A DNA stretch of 9,502 nucleotides from an uncultured Bacteroidales bacterium (lineage in GTDB: Bacteria; Bacteroidota; Bacteroidia; Bacteroidales; UBA932): the NCBI GenBank assembly GCA_946549475.1, contig CAMNQO010000054.1, positions 1 through 9,502 of the forward strand, read 5' to 3'. The number at the start of each line of letters is the position of its first letter. The stretch's first letter is position 1. The notes beneath the pieces were generated by a model, which saw only the letters and a list, made by a program, of their open reading frames with translations, did not search any database and had not been told where the DNA came from. Shown in pieces: positions 1 through 7,108 of this stretch. A program made the translations under genes and the position numbers.

Positions 1-2736
1 GTCCGGGACGCACAGACAGGCGAGGCGCTGGGCGGCGTAGTGTTGCAGATGGATGGCGGCACCCTGTGGGCGGTAAGCGATGAAAAAGGCACTTTTGTGC
101 TCTCAAACATACCGGACGGCGATTATGAACTGGAACTGGAATGTCTGGGCTATCGCACGGTCAAAAGAAAAATCCTGTTGCACAACGGCCGGTGTCTGGA
201 CGCAGATACCCGTAAGCCGCTGCCCCGTTTGACTGTCAGCCTCCAGGCCCAGTCCCTTGCCCTGGACGAGGTGGTGGTCACGGCCAGCCTGTCCAAAGAC
301 AATCCCAACACTACACGCACCATCGGACGGACGGCCCTCGACCATTTGCAGATCAGTGCACTGGACAATGTATCGGCCCTGCTTCCCGGCGGCAAGACCA
401 TCAATCCGGACCTGACTGCCACCCAGGCCATCACCCTGCGTAGCGGCGGCAGCAGCGAAGGCAATGTGGCCTTTGCCACCGCCGTGGAGGTCAATGGGGT
501 ACGGATGGGAGACAACGCCTCTTTCGGGGGACTTGCGGGCGTGGACACCCGCTCCATTCCCGTCGAGAATATCGAGTCGGTCGAGGTGCTGACCGGCGTT
601 CCTTCTGCGGAATACGGCGACCTGGGCAGCGGCCTTGTGCGCGTGATTACCAAAAAAGGCCGTACTCCCTTCCAGATTACGATGGGTGTCAATCCGCGCA
701 CCTATGATGTAAGTCTCTCCAAAGGCCTGCAACTGGGAAAAGGCGTCCTCAACCTGAGCGCCCAATGGACCCGGGCCACCCAAAAACTCGCTTCTCCCTA
801 TACCGCCTACACCCGTCGCGGCTTTACCGCCGAATACAATTTCACCCCCGCCAAGGTCGTCCGTCTCGAGGCCGGAATCACCGGCAATATCGGCGGCATG
901 GATTCCCGCAACGACCCCGATGTCTTCTCCGATGAGCGTACACGCGTCCGCGACAATCTCTTTACACCCCATATCAAGGCGGTATTCCTCCTCAATCGGG
1001 CGTGGGTGAGCAACCTCACCCTGGAAGCCTCGGCCTATTTCCATGACAAACGGTCCCATGAACATTTATACAATTCCTACGCATCCCGTCTGCCGGCCGT
1101 CCATGCGGAAAGCCAGGGCTATTTCCTGGCGGCCTCCCTGCCCACGACTTTTTATGCGGACCGCGTGACAGACTCCAAGGAACTCGACTGGTCCGCCTCG
1201 CTGAAGTACGACTGGCTGGCGCATTGGGGACCGCTGAAAAATACGCTCAAGGCGGGATTCAGCTGGAAGGCTGACGGCAATGTGGGCCGGGGTGAATACT
1301 ACGAAGATCCCTCCCTCTCGGCGAATGGCTACCGTCCCCGGCCTTATTCGGACTACCCTTACATGCACAATCTCGCCCTCTGGGTGGAAGACCGCCTGGA
1401 AGTGCCCGTCGGGGCGTCCGTCCTGGCGCTTACCGCAGGGCTTCGCGGCGAGTCGATTTTGCTCAAGGGGACGGTTTACAACGGCCTGAGCGCCCTTTCG
1501 CCCCGCCTGGGTCTGCGCTGGAACTTTCCCTTGGGATTCACCCTCCGGGGAGGATGGGGCATCACGCGCAAACTGCCCGGTTTTTCGATTCTTTACCCCG
1601 AGCAGCAATATCTTGACATCCTTTCCTTCGGATTCTCCCACGGCGGCACGGCGGACTATGTCTATTATACCCGCCCCTATACCTTGTCGGCCAACCCCGG
1701 ATTGAAGTGGCAGTCCAACTACAATTCCGAACTGGCCCTCGATTGGGAGAAAGACGGTTGGAAACTGTCCCTGACCGGCTTTTATGCCAAGACCCTCGAC
1801 CCGTATTCCCTGTCGGGCGCTTATGCCCCTTTCTCTTATAACATCTGGAGACTGCCCGATAACTATACCGTTCCCGCTACACCCCAGATCAAAGTGGATC
1901 GCGATACGGGGCAGACTTTCCTGCGGGAAAATGCGGACGAAGCCTGGACGGCCATGGACATTTTGGTCCACGACAGGACTTTCATCAATACCCGCATGCC
2001 CGTCGGGGGCGCGACCATTCACCGGACGGGGGCCGAACTGACCGCCGATACGCCGCAAATCCCCTTGCTGCGTACCCGTTTCCGACTGGACGCGTCCTAT
2101 GTACACAGCTGGTATATGGACCGCCGGGAGACTTTTGATTACAATGCGGGCTGGTCGCACCCCTCGGACAAAAACCGTTCATACCCTTATGTCGCGATTT
2201 ATGAAGGCCCCTCCTCCCTGGCCCAAGGCAAGAAAACGCATACGCTGGATGCCAACCTGACCCTCATCACCCACATTCCCGAAGTCCGTCTGGTCGTGAC
2301 CGTCCGGCTCGAAGCGACCTTCCTGCGCTATTCGCGCAACCTCTCCGACCGGGCTTATACCGTCGCGGAAGGAAGCGTCAATCCCACGGGCGGGGACATC
2401 TATGGCGGAAATTCCTATACCGCCGTCGCACCCCTGGCCTGGATGGACCTGGACGGCGTGCGTCACGAATGGACGGCGGCTCAGGCGGCCAATCCGGATT
2501 TCCAACGGCTGATTCTCCGTTCGGGCAACATCTACACCTTCGCAGAAGACGGATATGACCCTTATTTCAGCGCCAACCTCAGTCTGACCAAGGAAATCGG
2601 CAAGCATGTGAGCCTGTCTTTCTATGTCAACAATTTCACTTTTTCCCGGCCCTATCGCCAGAGTTATGCAACCGGCGTGAGCGCCATCTTCACCCCGGCC
2701 TTCTATTACGGACTTACCTGCCGCATCAAGATATGA
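1..2736 (+). CDS. TonB-dependent outer-membrane receptor, 5' end outside window
   Basis: Ligand-importing outer-membrane barrel energised by TonB-ExbBD; substrate unknown. The frame is open from base 1, so the start and signal peptide lie upstream; the GTG at 40 is internal to a domain and not the start. Of 911 visible residues, about 1-60 form a carboxypeptidase-regulatory-like beta-sandwich (VRDAQTGEALGGV, then LGYRTVKRKILL). A TonB-box-like DEVVVTA lies at 89-95. The plug follows at about 100-220, with VEVNGVRMGDN and the typical IPVENIESVEVLTGVPSAEYG. The rest, rich in alternating aromatic residues, is the 22-strand-type barrel. It ends RIKI rather than in the usual terminal aromatic residue. 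There is no SusD-like partner; the next gene is a DUF4876-like lipoprotein whose ATG overlaps this stop (ATGA), implying translational coupling. Family assignment is firm; the transported molecule is not inferable. Confidence 0.95.
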   Translation, partial: VRDAQTGEALGGVVLQMDGGTLWAVSDEKGTFVLSNIPDGDYELELECLGYRTVKRKILLHNGRCLDADTRKPLPRLTVSLQAQSLALDEVVVTASLSKDNPNTTRTIGRTALDHLQISALDNVSALLPGGKTINPDLTATQAITLRSGGSSEGNVAFATAVEVNGVRMGDNASFGGLAGVDTRSIPVENIESVEVLTGVPSAEYGDLGSGLVRVITKKGRTPFQITMGVNPRTYDVSLSKGLQLGKGVLNLSAQWTRATQKLASPYTAYTRRGFTAEYNFTPAKVVRLEAGITGNIGGMDSRNDPDVFSDERTRVRDNLFTPHIKAVFLLNRAWVSNLTLEASAYFHDKRSHEHLYNSYASRLPAVHAESQGYFLAASLPTTFYADRVTDSKELDWSASLKYDWLAHWGPLKNTLKAGFSWKADGNVGRGEYYEDPSLSANGYRPRPYSDYPYMHNLALWVEDRLEVPVGASVLALTAGLRGESILLKGTVYNGLSALSPRLGLRWNFPLGFTLRGGWGITRKLPGFSILYPEQQYLDILSFGFSHGGTADYVYYTRPYTLSANPGLKWQSNYNSELALDWEKDGWKLSLTGFYAKTLDPYSLSGAYAPFSYNIWRLPDNYTVPATPQIKVDRDTGQTFLRENADEAWTAMDILVHDRTFINTRMPVGGATIHRTGAELTADTPQIPLLRTRFRLDASYVHSWYMDRRETFDYNAGWSHPSDKNRSYPYVAIYEGPSSLAQGKKTHTLDANLTLITHIPEVRLVVTVRLEATFLRYSRNLSDRAYTVAEGSVNPTGGDIYGGNSYTAVAPLAWMDLDGVRHEWTAAQAANPDFQRLILRSGNIYTFAEDGYDPYFSANLSLTKEIGKHVSLSFYVNNFTFSRPYRQSYATGVSAIFTPAFYYGLTCRIKI

Positions 2737-3938
2737 TACCCCGCACCCTCATACGCTTTTTCGGGCTTTTGCTGCTGACCGTCTCTTGCGCGCAGCAGAC
2801 GCCTTGGCCGTCGTCCCTGTATCAGGTCAGCGTACAGGCCGTCTATCCGGAAGGATATGAAAACTATGCGCGTGAGGGAGTCAAGGTCCGTTTCTCGTCC
2901 GTCCTCTCCGACCAAAACTACACCGTCTCCACCGACAAGGCCGGTTCCGTCCGGCTGAAATTGCCCTCCGGCCTGTATCGCATCAGCCTGACCGACCGCA
3001 CCGACGGATATATTTTCAACGGATCCGAGAGCCGTTATCTCGTGACAGGCGACAGCCATTGCGACCTGCCGCTGGTGGTTTCCGAGGGGAGTCCGCTGCT
3101 GATCCGCGAACTCTATGTCGGCGGATGCAGCAAAGCCCCCAAGGAGGGCGTTTACCAAAGCGACCAGTATGTGCTCCTGCACAACAACAGCGACGAGCCG
3201 ATTTATCTGGACAGTCTCTGTTTCGGCACCCTGAGTCCCTACAATTCCACGGCCGTCAACCGCTGGCTGGGTCCCGACGGCTCTTTTCCCTCCTTTGCGC
3301 CCGTCGTGACCGTCGTCTGGGGCTTCCCCGGTGACGGTGCCACCTATCCGCTGGCTCCCGGAGAAGATGCCCTGATCGCCCTGCGCGGGGCCATCGACCA
3401 CACCCTCGAGTACCCCCTTTCGGTCAATCTCAACCGTCCCGACTGTTTCGTCTGCTACAACCCGACCTATTTTCCCAATCCCCTTTATCATCCCGCTCCC
3501 GGCGACCGGATCCGCCAGGACCATATTCTGGATGTGGTCATCAAGACGGGACAGTCCAATGCCAATGTGGTCTCTATGTCAAGTCCCACTTTTCTTATTT
3601 TCAAGGCCAAAGGGACGACGATGGAAGAATGGGTGCGCCGGCAGGATGTCATTGCGGTTACGCCGGGCAACAGTGCGGATGTCGTGGTCAAGGTGCCCTG
3701 GGACTGGGTGATCGATGCCGTGGAGGTCTTCAATGGCTCTTCGACGGGCAATAACAAGCGTCTGCCGCCGCAGCAGGATGCAGGCTTTGTCGCGCAGATG
3801 GATATCAATAAAGGATATGCGCTGACGCGCTACATCGACGAGGAGGCCAGCCGCAACGCAGGTTATACAATTTTGCAGGATTCGAATAATTCAAGCAATG
3901 ACTTCTATCAGACGGAAACACCTCTGCTGCGTCGTTAG
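2733..3938 (+). CDS. DUF4876-like lipoprotein
   Basis: 401-residue predicted lipoprotein of unknown function. The N-terminus is a signal peptide with a hydrophobic FFGLLLL core and lipobox LTVSC, so Cys19 is the likely lipidated residue. Residues about 29-90 look like a small regulatory/Ig-like beta-sandwich (QVSVQAVYPEG, then GLYRISLTDRT). From about residue 120 the pattern matches what I recall of DUF4876: IRELYVGGC, DQYVLLHNNSDEPIYLDSL (reminiscent of lamin-tail-type beta-sandwiches), then IDAVEVFNG, KRLPPQQDAGF, YIDEEASRNAGY and LQDSNNSSNDF near the end. The ATG overlaps the receptor stop by 4 bp, and the 3' end overlaps the next gene by 41 bp. By analogy with SusD it could be a partner of the upstream receptor, but no SusD/TPR features are present. 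The residues after Cys19 (AQQTPW) lack the acidic cluster common in surface-exposed Bacteroidota lipoproteins, so it may face the periplasm. Lipoprotein call firm; DUF name from memory of motifs. Confidence 0.85.
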   Translation: MIPRTLIRFFGLLLLTVSCAQQTPWPSSLYQVSVQAVYPEGYENYAREGVKVRFSSVLSDQNYTVSTDKAGSVRLKLPSGLYRISLTDRTDGYIFNGSESRYLVTGDSHCDLPLVVSEGSPLLIRELYVGGCSKAPKEGVYQSDQYVLLHNNSDEPIYLDSLCFGTLSPYNSTAVNRWLGPDGSFPSFAPVVTVVWGFPGDGATYPLAPGEDALIALRGAIDHTLEYPLSVNLNRPDCFVCYNPTYFPNPLYHPAPGDRIRQDHILDVVIKTGQSNANVVSMSSPTFLIFKAKGTTMEEWVRRQDVIAVTPGNSADVVVKVPWDWVIDAVEVFNGSSTGNNKRLPPQQDAGFVAQMDINKGYALTRYIDEEASRNAGYTILQDSNNSSNDFYQTETPLLRR

Positions 3939-5430
3939 GAAATCTCCCGCAAGGGGACTATTCCTGACAGTCCTGCTGCTCCTGCTGGCGGGACGGCCGG
4001 GTCATGCCCAGGCTTCGTTGCGCGTGGACGGACAGCCCGATGCCCTGACGGCGGAGTTGTCCGGCGGTACGTTCCAGGGTGGTTTCCGCCCGGATTACGC
4101 CGCTTCATCGCAATATGCTTTCGGGGCTTTCGCCCGGGGACGCAAGAGCGTGGGCAAAGCTGTCTTTGAAGGCTCCTTTTCCTTTGATTTTCAATATGGG
4201 AAGGCCATGTCAAACTCCCTGTTCATCCATCCCGGCCTGTTCCCGCTGGATGTGCTGGAGTTTACCCCCGGCGACAAAATGCTCCGGTCCTACGCTTTCC
4301 ACGGAGGGGTGGGCGTCGAAGTCTCGCCGCATTGGATCCTGGGCGCACAAGTTTCTTTCCGTTCGGAAGACTATTCCAAGCGCAAGGACATCCGCCACAC
4401 CAATTATGGTCTCTACCTGGATGTCGAACCGGATATTGCCTGGACCTCTTCGGACGGGCTGTTCCTCCAGTTGGGCGTGCGCTATCGCCGCCTCTACGAG
4501 CAAATCAAGGCCGAGCGTCTCGGCTCGGAGACGGCCGGCAGTTATTATGCTTTTCTGGACAAAGGACTCTCCTACGGGACATGGCAGTTGTGGGATGGAG
4601 CCGGCATCCATCTGAATGAGGCCGGAGTCATGGTGTTCCCCGTCAGTGACGATGCCTACGGCTTGAGCCTGGCTTTTCAAAAAGACGGGTGGTCCGCCCG
4701 TCTGGCAGCCCTCAGGACCTCGGGACATGTGGGAGAAAAAGGCTATGACTGGTTCCGTTTCCCGGGATGGGAAGCGGAAGGGATGCTGCAATACGATTCC
4801 CGTTCGGATACTTTCCTGTTGCAACTGGCCGCCGATGCGGACAGACTGGAAGAGTCCGTGCTGGAAAAAGTCTCGTCGGGCGGCGTCGTGACGCCCGTCC
4901 TGCATGGATGGAATGTCGTCTCACGCCGGAGGGATGTATCCGCCGTCCTGGGCTGGACCCGTCGTTGGACTCCCCGGGCGCGAAGCCCCCGCTGGGAAGC
5001 CGGTCTGTCGCTGGCGGAAACCTATCATAATGAACATTCGTTCCTGACTTATCCCTATACGGATCGCTGGGATGTGTTGCAAAATACTTTGAAGGCCCAT
5101 GGCAAGGTCATTGCGGGTGCCTTTGAAGTGAGAATGGCCCTGGAAGGGACCTTCGGGCTGTCCTGGGAGCAGGGACTTTCGACGCAGCAGCCGGATGTGA
5201 CGGTGACGGAGCCTTTCCGATACCGGGAACACTGGAATGCCGTGCGGGAGTATGCCCAAGTCCCCCGCGTGGGCCTGAACGCCGGTTTGAACTGGTATGT
5301 CCCGCCCGTGAAGGGCTTGTATCTGCGCGGCGACTTTTCCTGTCTGCGGGCATTCGGCGTGCAGTTTTTACCCTCTCCCTGGCGTTTTTCCGCATTTTTG
5401 GGGATAGGTTACACGATAAAATACCGATAA
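3898..5430 (+). CDS. DUF6850-like outer-membrane beta-barrel protein
   Basis: 510-residue predicted outer-membrane protein of unknown function. ATG 3898 is the only reasonable start, since no ATG, GTG or TTG codon lies between it and the hydrophobic core. The n-region is long and basic (residues 1-20, with RRKH and RK), the h-region is LFLTVLLLLLAG (21-32), and an AQA signal-peptidase I motif sits at 37-39. The mature part has repeated short amphipathic strands with Tyr/Trp/Phe at alternate positions and polar turns (for example SPHWILGAQVSFRSEDY and DGLFLQLGVRYRRLYEQ), ending FLGIGYTIKYR, as expected for a barrel. Position after a TonB receptor and a DUF4876-like lipoprotein matches the DUF6850 family as I remember it. 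The 41-bp overlap with the upstream gene suggests translation by coupling. It could be an accessory pore or a structural partner of the receptor complex; nothing in the sequence shows an enzyme active site. Barrel call good; DUF assignment moderate. Confidence 0.8.
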   Translation: MTSIRRKHLCCVVRKSPARGLFLTVLLLLLAGRPGHAQASLRVDGQPDALTAELSGGTFQGGFRPDYAASSQYAFGAFARGRKSVGKAVFEGSFSFDFQYGKAMSNSLFIHPGLFPLDVLEFTPGDKMLRSYAFHGGVGVEVSPHWILGAQVSFRSEDYSKRKDIRHTNYGLYLDVEPDIAWTSSDGLFLQLGVRYRRLYEQIKAERLGSETAGSYYAFLDKGLSYGTWQLWDGAGIHLNEAGVMVFPVSDDAYGLSLAFQKDGWSARLAALRTSGHVGEKGYDWFRFPGWEAEGMLQYDSRSDTFLLQLAADADRLEESVLEKVSSGGVVTPVLHGWNVVSRRRDVSAVLGWTRRWTPRARSPRWEAGLSLAETYHNEHSFLTYPYTDRWDVLQNTLKAHGKVIAGAFEVRMALEGTFGLSWEQGLSTQQPDVTVTEPFRYREHWNAVREYAQVPRVGLNAGLNWYVPPVKGLYLRGDFSCLRAFGVQFLPSPWRFSAFLGIGYTIKYR

Positions 5431-5491
5431 ATGATGATGTCCGTTCATCGGGCAAGCCTTACCTTTGCAGGCGGAAAAAATAAACGATAAA
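5414..5491 (+). repeat. three copies of CGATAAA around a promoter
   Basis: The heptamer CGATAAA occurs at 5414-5420, 5425-5431 and 5485-5491. The first two are 11 bp apart (about one helical turn) and lie at the end of the barrel gene. The third is in the leader of the fimbrillin gene. They flank the -7 element, so they could be regulator contacts. A short A-rich heptamer can also recur by chance, so functional confidence is low. Confidence 0.3.
5460..5467 (+). promoter_or_regulatory. Bacteroidota -7 promoter element for the fimbrillin gene
   Basis: TACCTTTG is a perfect match to the Bacteroidota primary-sigma -7 consensus TAnnTTTG. It sits 27 bp before the ATG at 5495, which predicts a leader of about 20-25 nt that is A-rich (GGAAAAAATAAACG) and has no Shine-Dalgarno sequence, as usual in the phylum. 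The -33 position holds GATG near 5436-5439, only a weak match to TTTG. It implies that the fimbrillin gene can be transcribed separately from the operon upstream. Confidence 0.65.
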
Positions 5492-5494
5492 AAC

Positions 5495-7090
5495 ATGAAA
5501 AAGTACCTTCATCTTTTCTGCGCAGCGTCTTTGATGCTGCTCTCTTGCAACAAAGAACCGCTCCAGCCGGCTCCCGGGACGGATGTTGCGTATGCCGTCA
5601 GGATTGACCCTTTGATTACCAAGGTGACGGAAACCAATTTTGAAAACGGGGATGCCATCGGTCTCACCATCAGCCGCGAGAGCGGCGTATGGGCCGAAAA
5701 TGAAAAACTTGTCTATGACGGATCCGTTTTTGCCGGTACTTTGAAATGGTACAGCGAGAGTGTCGACGAAGCGACGCTCGTGGCCTATCACCCCTACAGC
5801 GCGACGCTTCCCACTTCTTTCACCGTGGCGTCCGACCAGACGCAGGGCACCTCTTCTTCCGACCTTGTCGCTGCTCTCAAGAGCGGTGTCCTTCCTTCCG
5901 CCAACGCTGTTCTGATGACCTTCTCCCACAAACTCAGCCGTGTCGTGGTCAATGTTACCAACAACGCCGGCCATACCATCGACGGTATCACATTCGGCGG
6001 TTCCATTCCGACGGCTGTCCTTGCCGAAGATTTCGGCGCCACCGCGGACGAGACGGCATCGGCGGCTGACATCGCTTTGTTCAAAGCCTCCGAAACGCAG
6101 TATCAGGCCGTCGTCGTGCCCCAGACGGTCGCCTTTGTGGCCAAAGTCACGGTCGTCGGTACTGAAATGAGCCAGCGTCTGGCAAGTGCCGAACTTCTCG
6201 CCGGCAAGCAGTACACCATCAATATGACCGTCAATCCGGCAGACATCAAAATTACCCTCAGCGGTGAAGTGACGAACTGGGATGACGGCGGTGAAATCGG
6301 TGGAGAGGGCACGGATGAAATCGTGTTTGAAGAACATCTGAGCGACAATTACATCATCTGGCACAACGACCGCTACAGTGTCAAGCAACTCTCCAACGGC
6401 CGCTGGATCATGACCCAGAGCATGCGCTATGTCCCCGCAGGCAAGACCGTCTCCGAGGATCCGGCCGACGGCAACGGCATCTGGTATCCCTACACGTCCG
6501 ACGGTACGACCGCCACTGCCGACAAGAGTGCGGCGGCCATCGAAGCCCGAGGCCTGCTGTATGACCATCAAGTGGCTTTCGGCGCTGAAATCACTGCGGA
6601 CAACTTCAAGACATTCGAGGGCTGCCAGGGTATCTGCCCGACGGGCTGGCACATCCCCACCCGTGCGGAATTTCTGGCTATCGTCGGTGCTTCCAACAAG
6701 ACAGACGGCGAGACGGCATCCACAACGGATGAGACAGCCGTCTATTATGACGCCACCTATCAGGCCGCCCGTATCAAAACGATGAACGACGACGGATTCA
6801 ATATGGACTTCGCCGGCTCCCTGATGCGCAACAACAACACGACGACCGGTAAATACCAGGTAACGATAACCAAAACCGGCACTTGCAGCGTGGAAGCCTG
6901 GATTGGAAAGAATGCGGTGACCTATTATATGGGTTCTACGGGATATACCCTATCCGATACCGCTACCAACCGTCAGTTTATGTCCTTGATGACGACCTTC
7001 AGCAGCGTCTATCCTGAAGGCAAAATGCATGTCGCCTATTCCAACTATCTGGGCGGATATTCCCTGCGTTGCATCCGGGATGCTGAATAG
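5495..7090 (+). CDS. fimbrillin-family lipoprotein with C-terminal FISUMP domain
   Basis: 531-residue predicted surface lipoprotein, probably an adhesin or pilus subunit. The start chosen is ATG 5495 (MKKYLHLFCAASLMLLSC), giving a clean signal peptide and lipobox with Cys18; an in-frame TTG at 5465 lies inside the promoter and is rejected. Residues about 30-260 match the fimbrillin/Mfa-like N-terminal pattern: ITKVTETNFENGDAIGLTIS, the LVAYHPYSA strand, MTFSHKLSRVVVNVTN, then LLAGKQYTINMTV and VTNWDDGG. A Gly/Glu linker (about 262-275) leads to a region resembling the Fibrobacter succinogenes major paralogous (FISUMP) domain, with CPTGWHIPTRAEFLAIVG (381-398) and the terminal GGYSLRCIRD. Fimbrillins are known to be exported as lipoproteins and, in P. 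gingivalis, to assemble by strand exchange. No fimbrial anchor or tip genes are adjacent, so assembly into a pilus is inference. It has its own promoter and a convergent neighbour 9 bp downstream. Confidence 0.88.
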   Translation: MKKYLHLFCAASLMLLSCNKEPLQPAPGTDVAYAVRIDPLITKVTETNFENGDAIGLTISRESGVWAENEKLVYDGSVFAGTLKWYSESVDEATLVAYHPYSATLPTSFTVASDQTQGTSSSDLVAALKSGVLPSANAVLMTFSHKLSRVVVNVTNNAGHTIDGITFGGSIPTAVLAEDFGATADETASAADIALFKASETQYQAVVVPQTVAFVAKVTVVGTEMSQRLASAELLAGKQYTINMTVNPADIKITLSGEVTNWDDGGEIGGEGTDEIVFEEHLSDNYIIWHNDRYSVKQLSNGRWIMTQSMRYVPAGKTVSEDPADGNGIWYPYTSDGTTATADKSAAAIEARGLLYDHQVAFGAEITADNFKTFEGCQGICPTGWHIPTRAEFLAIVGASNKTDGETASTTDETAVYYDATYQAARIKTMNDDGFNMDFAGSLMRNNNTTTGKYQVTITKTGTCSVEAWIGKNAVTYYMGSTGYTLSDTATNRQFMSLMTTFSSVYPEGKMHVAYSNYLGGYSLRCIRDAE

Positions 7091-7093
7091 GGA

Positions 7094-7108
7094 CCGTTTT
7101 CAAAACGG
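7094..7108. repeat. small palindrome at a convergent gene junction
   Basis: CCGTTTT-C-AAAACGG is a perfect 7+1+7 inverted repeat that covers the stop codon of yifB (7100-7102) and begins 4 bases after the fimbrillin stop codon. Its loop is too small for all seven pairs to form, and no T tract follows on either strand, so it is at best a weak bidirectional pause or terminator. Confidence 0.3.

Noticed and set aside
103..2160. Two consecutive minus-strand open frames opposite the TonB receptor
   Set aside because: Same register effect; the receptor frame carries the TonB box, plug and barrel signatures.
1..3938. SusC/SusD polysaccharide-utilisation pair
   Set aside because: The lipoprotein lacks SusD/TPR features and matches DUF4876-like motifs; no glycoside hydrolase or sensor gene is present in the window.
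5465..5494. Upstream TTG start for the fimbrillin gene
   Set aside because: The TTG lies within the -7 promoter element and would put ten polar residues before a complete lipoprotein signal peptide.
5459..6652. 397-codon minus-strand open frame opposite the fimbrillin gene
   Set aside because: Codon-aligned shadow caused by scarcity of TTA/CTA/TCA codons; the sense strand has a signal peptide, lipobox and family motifs.
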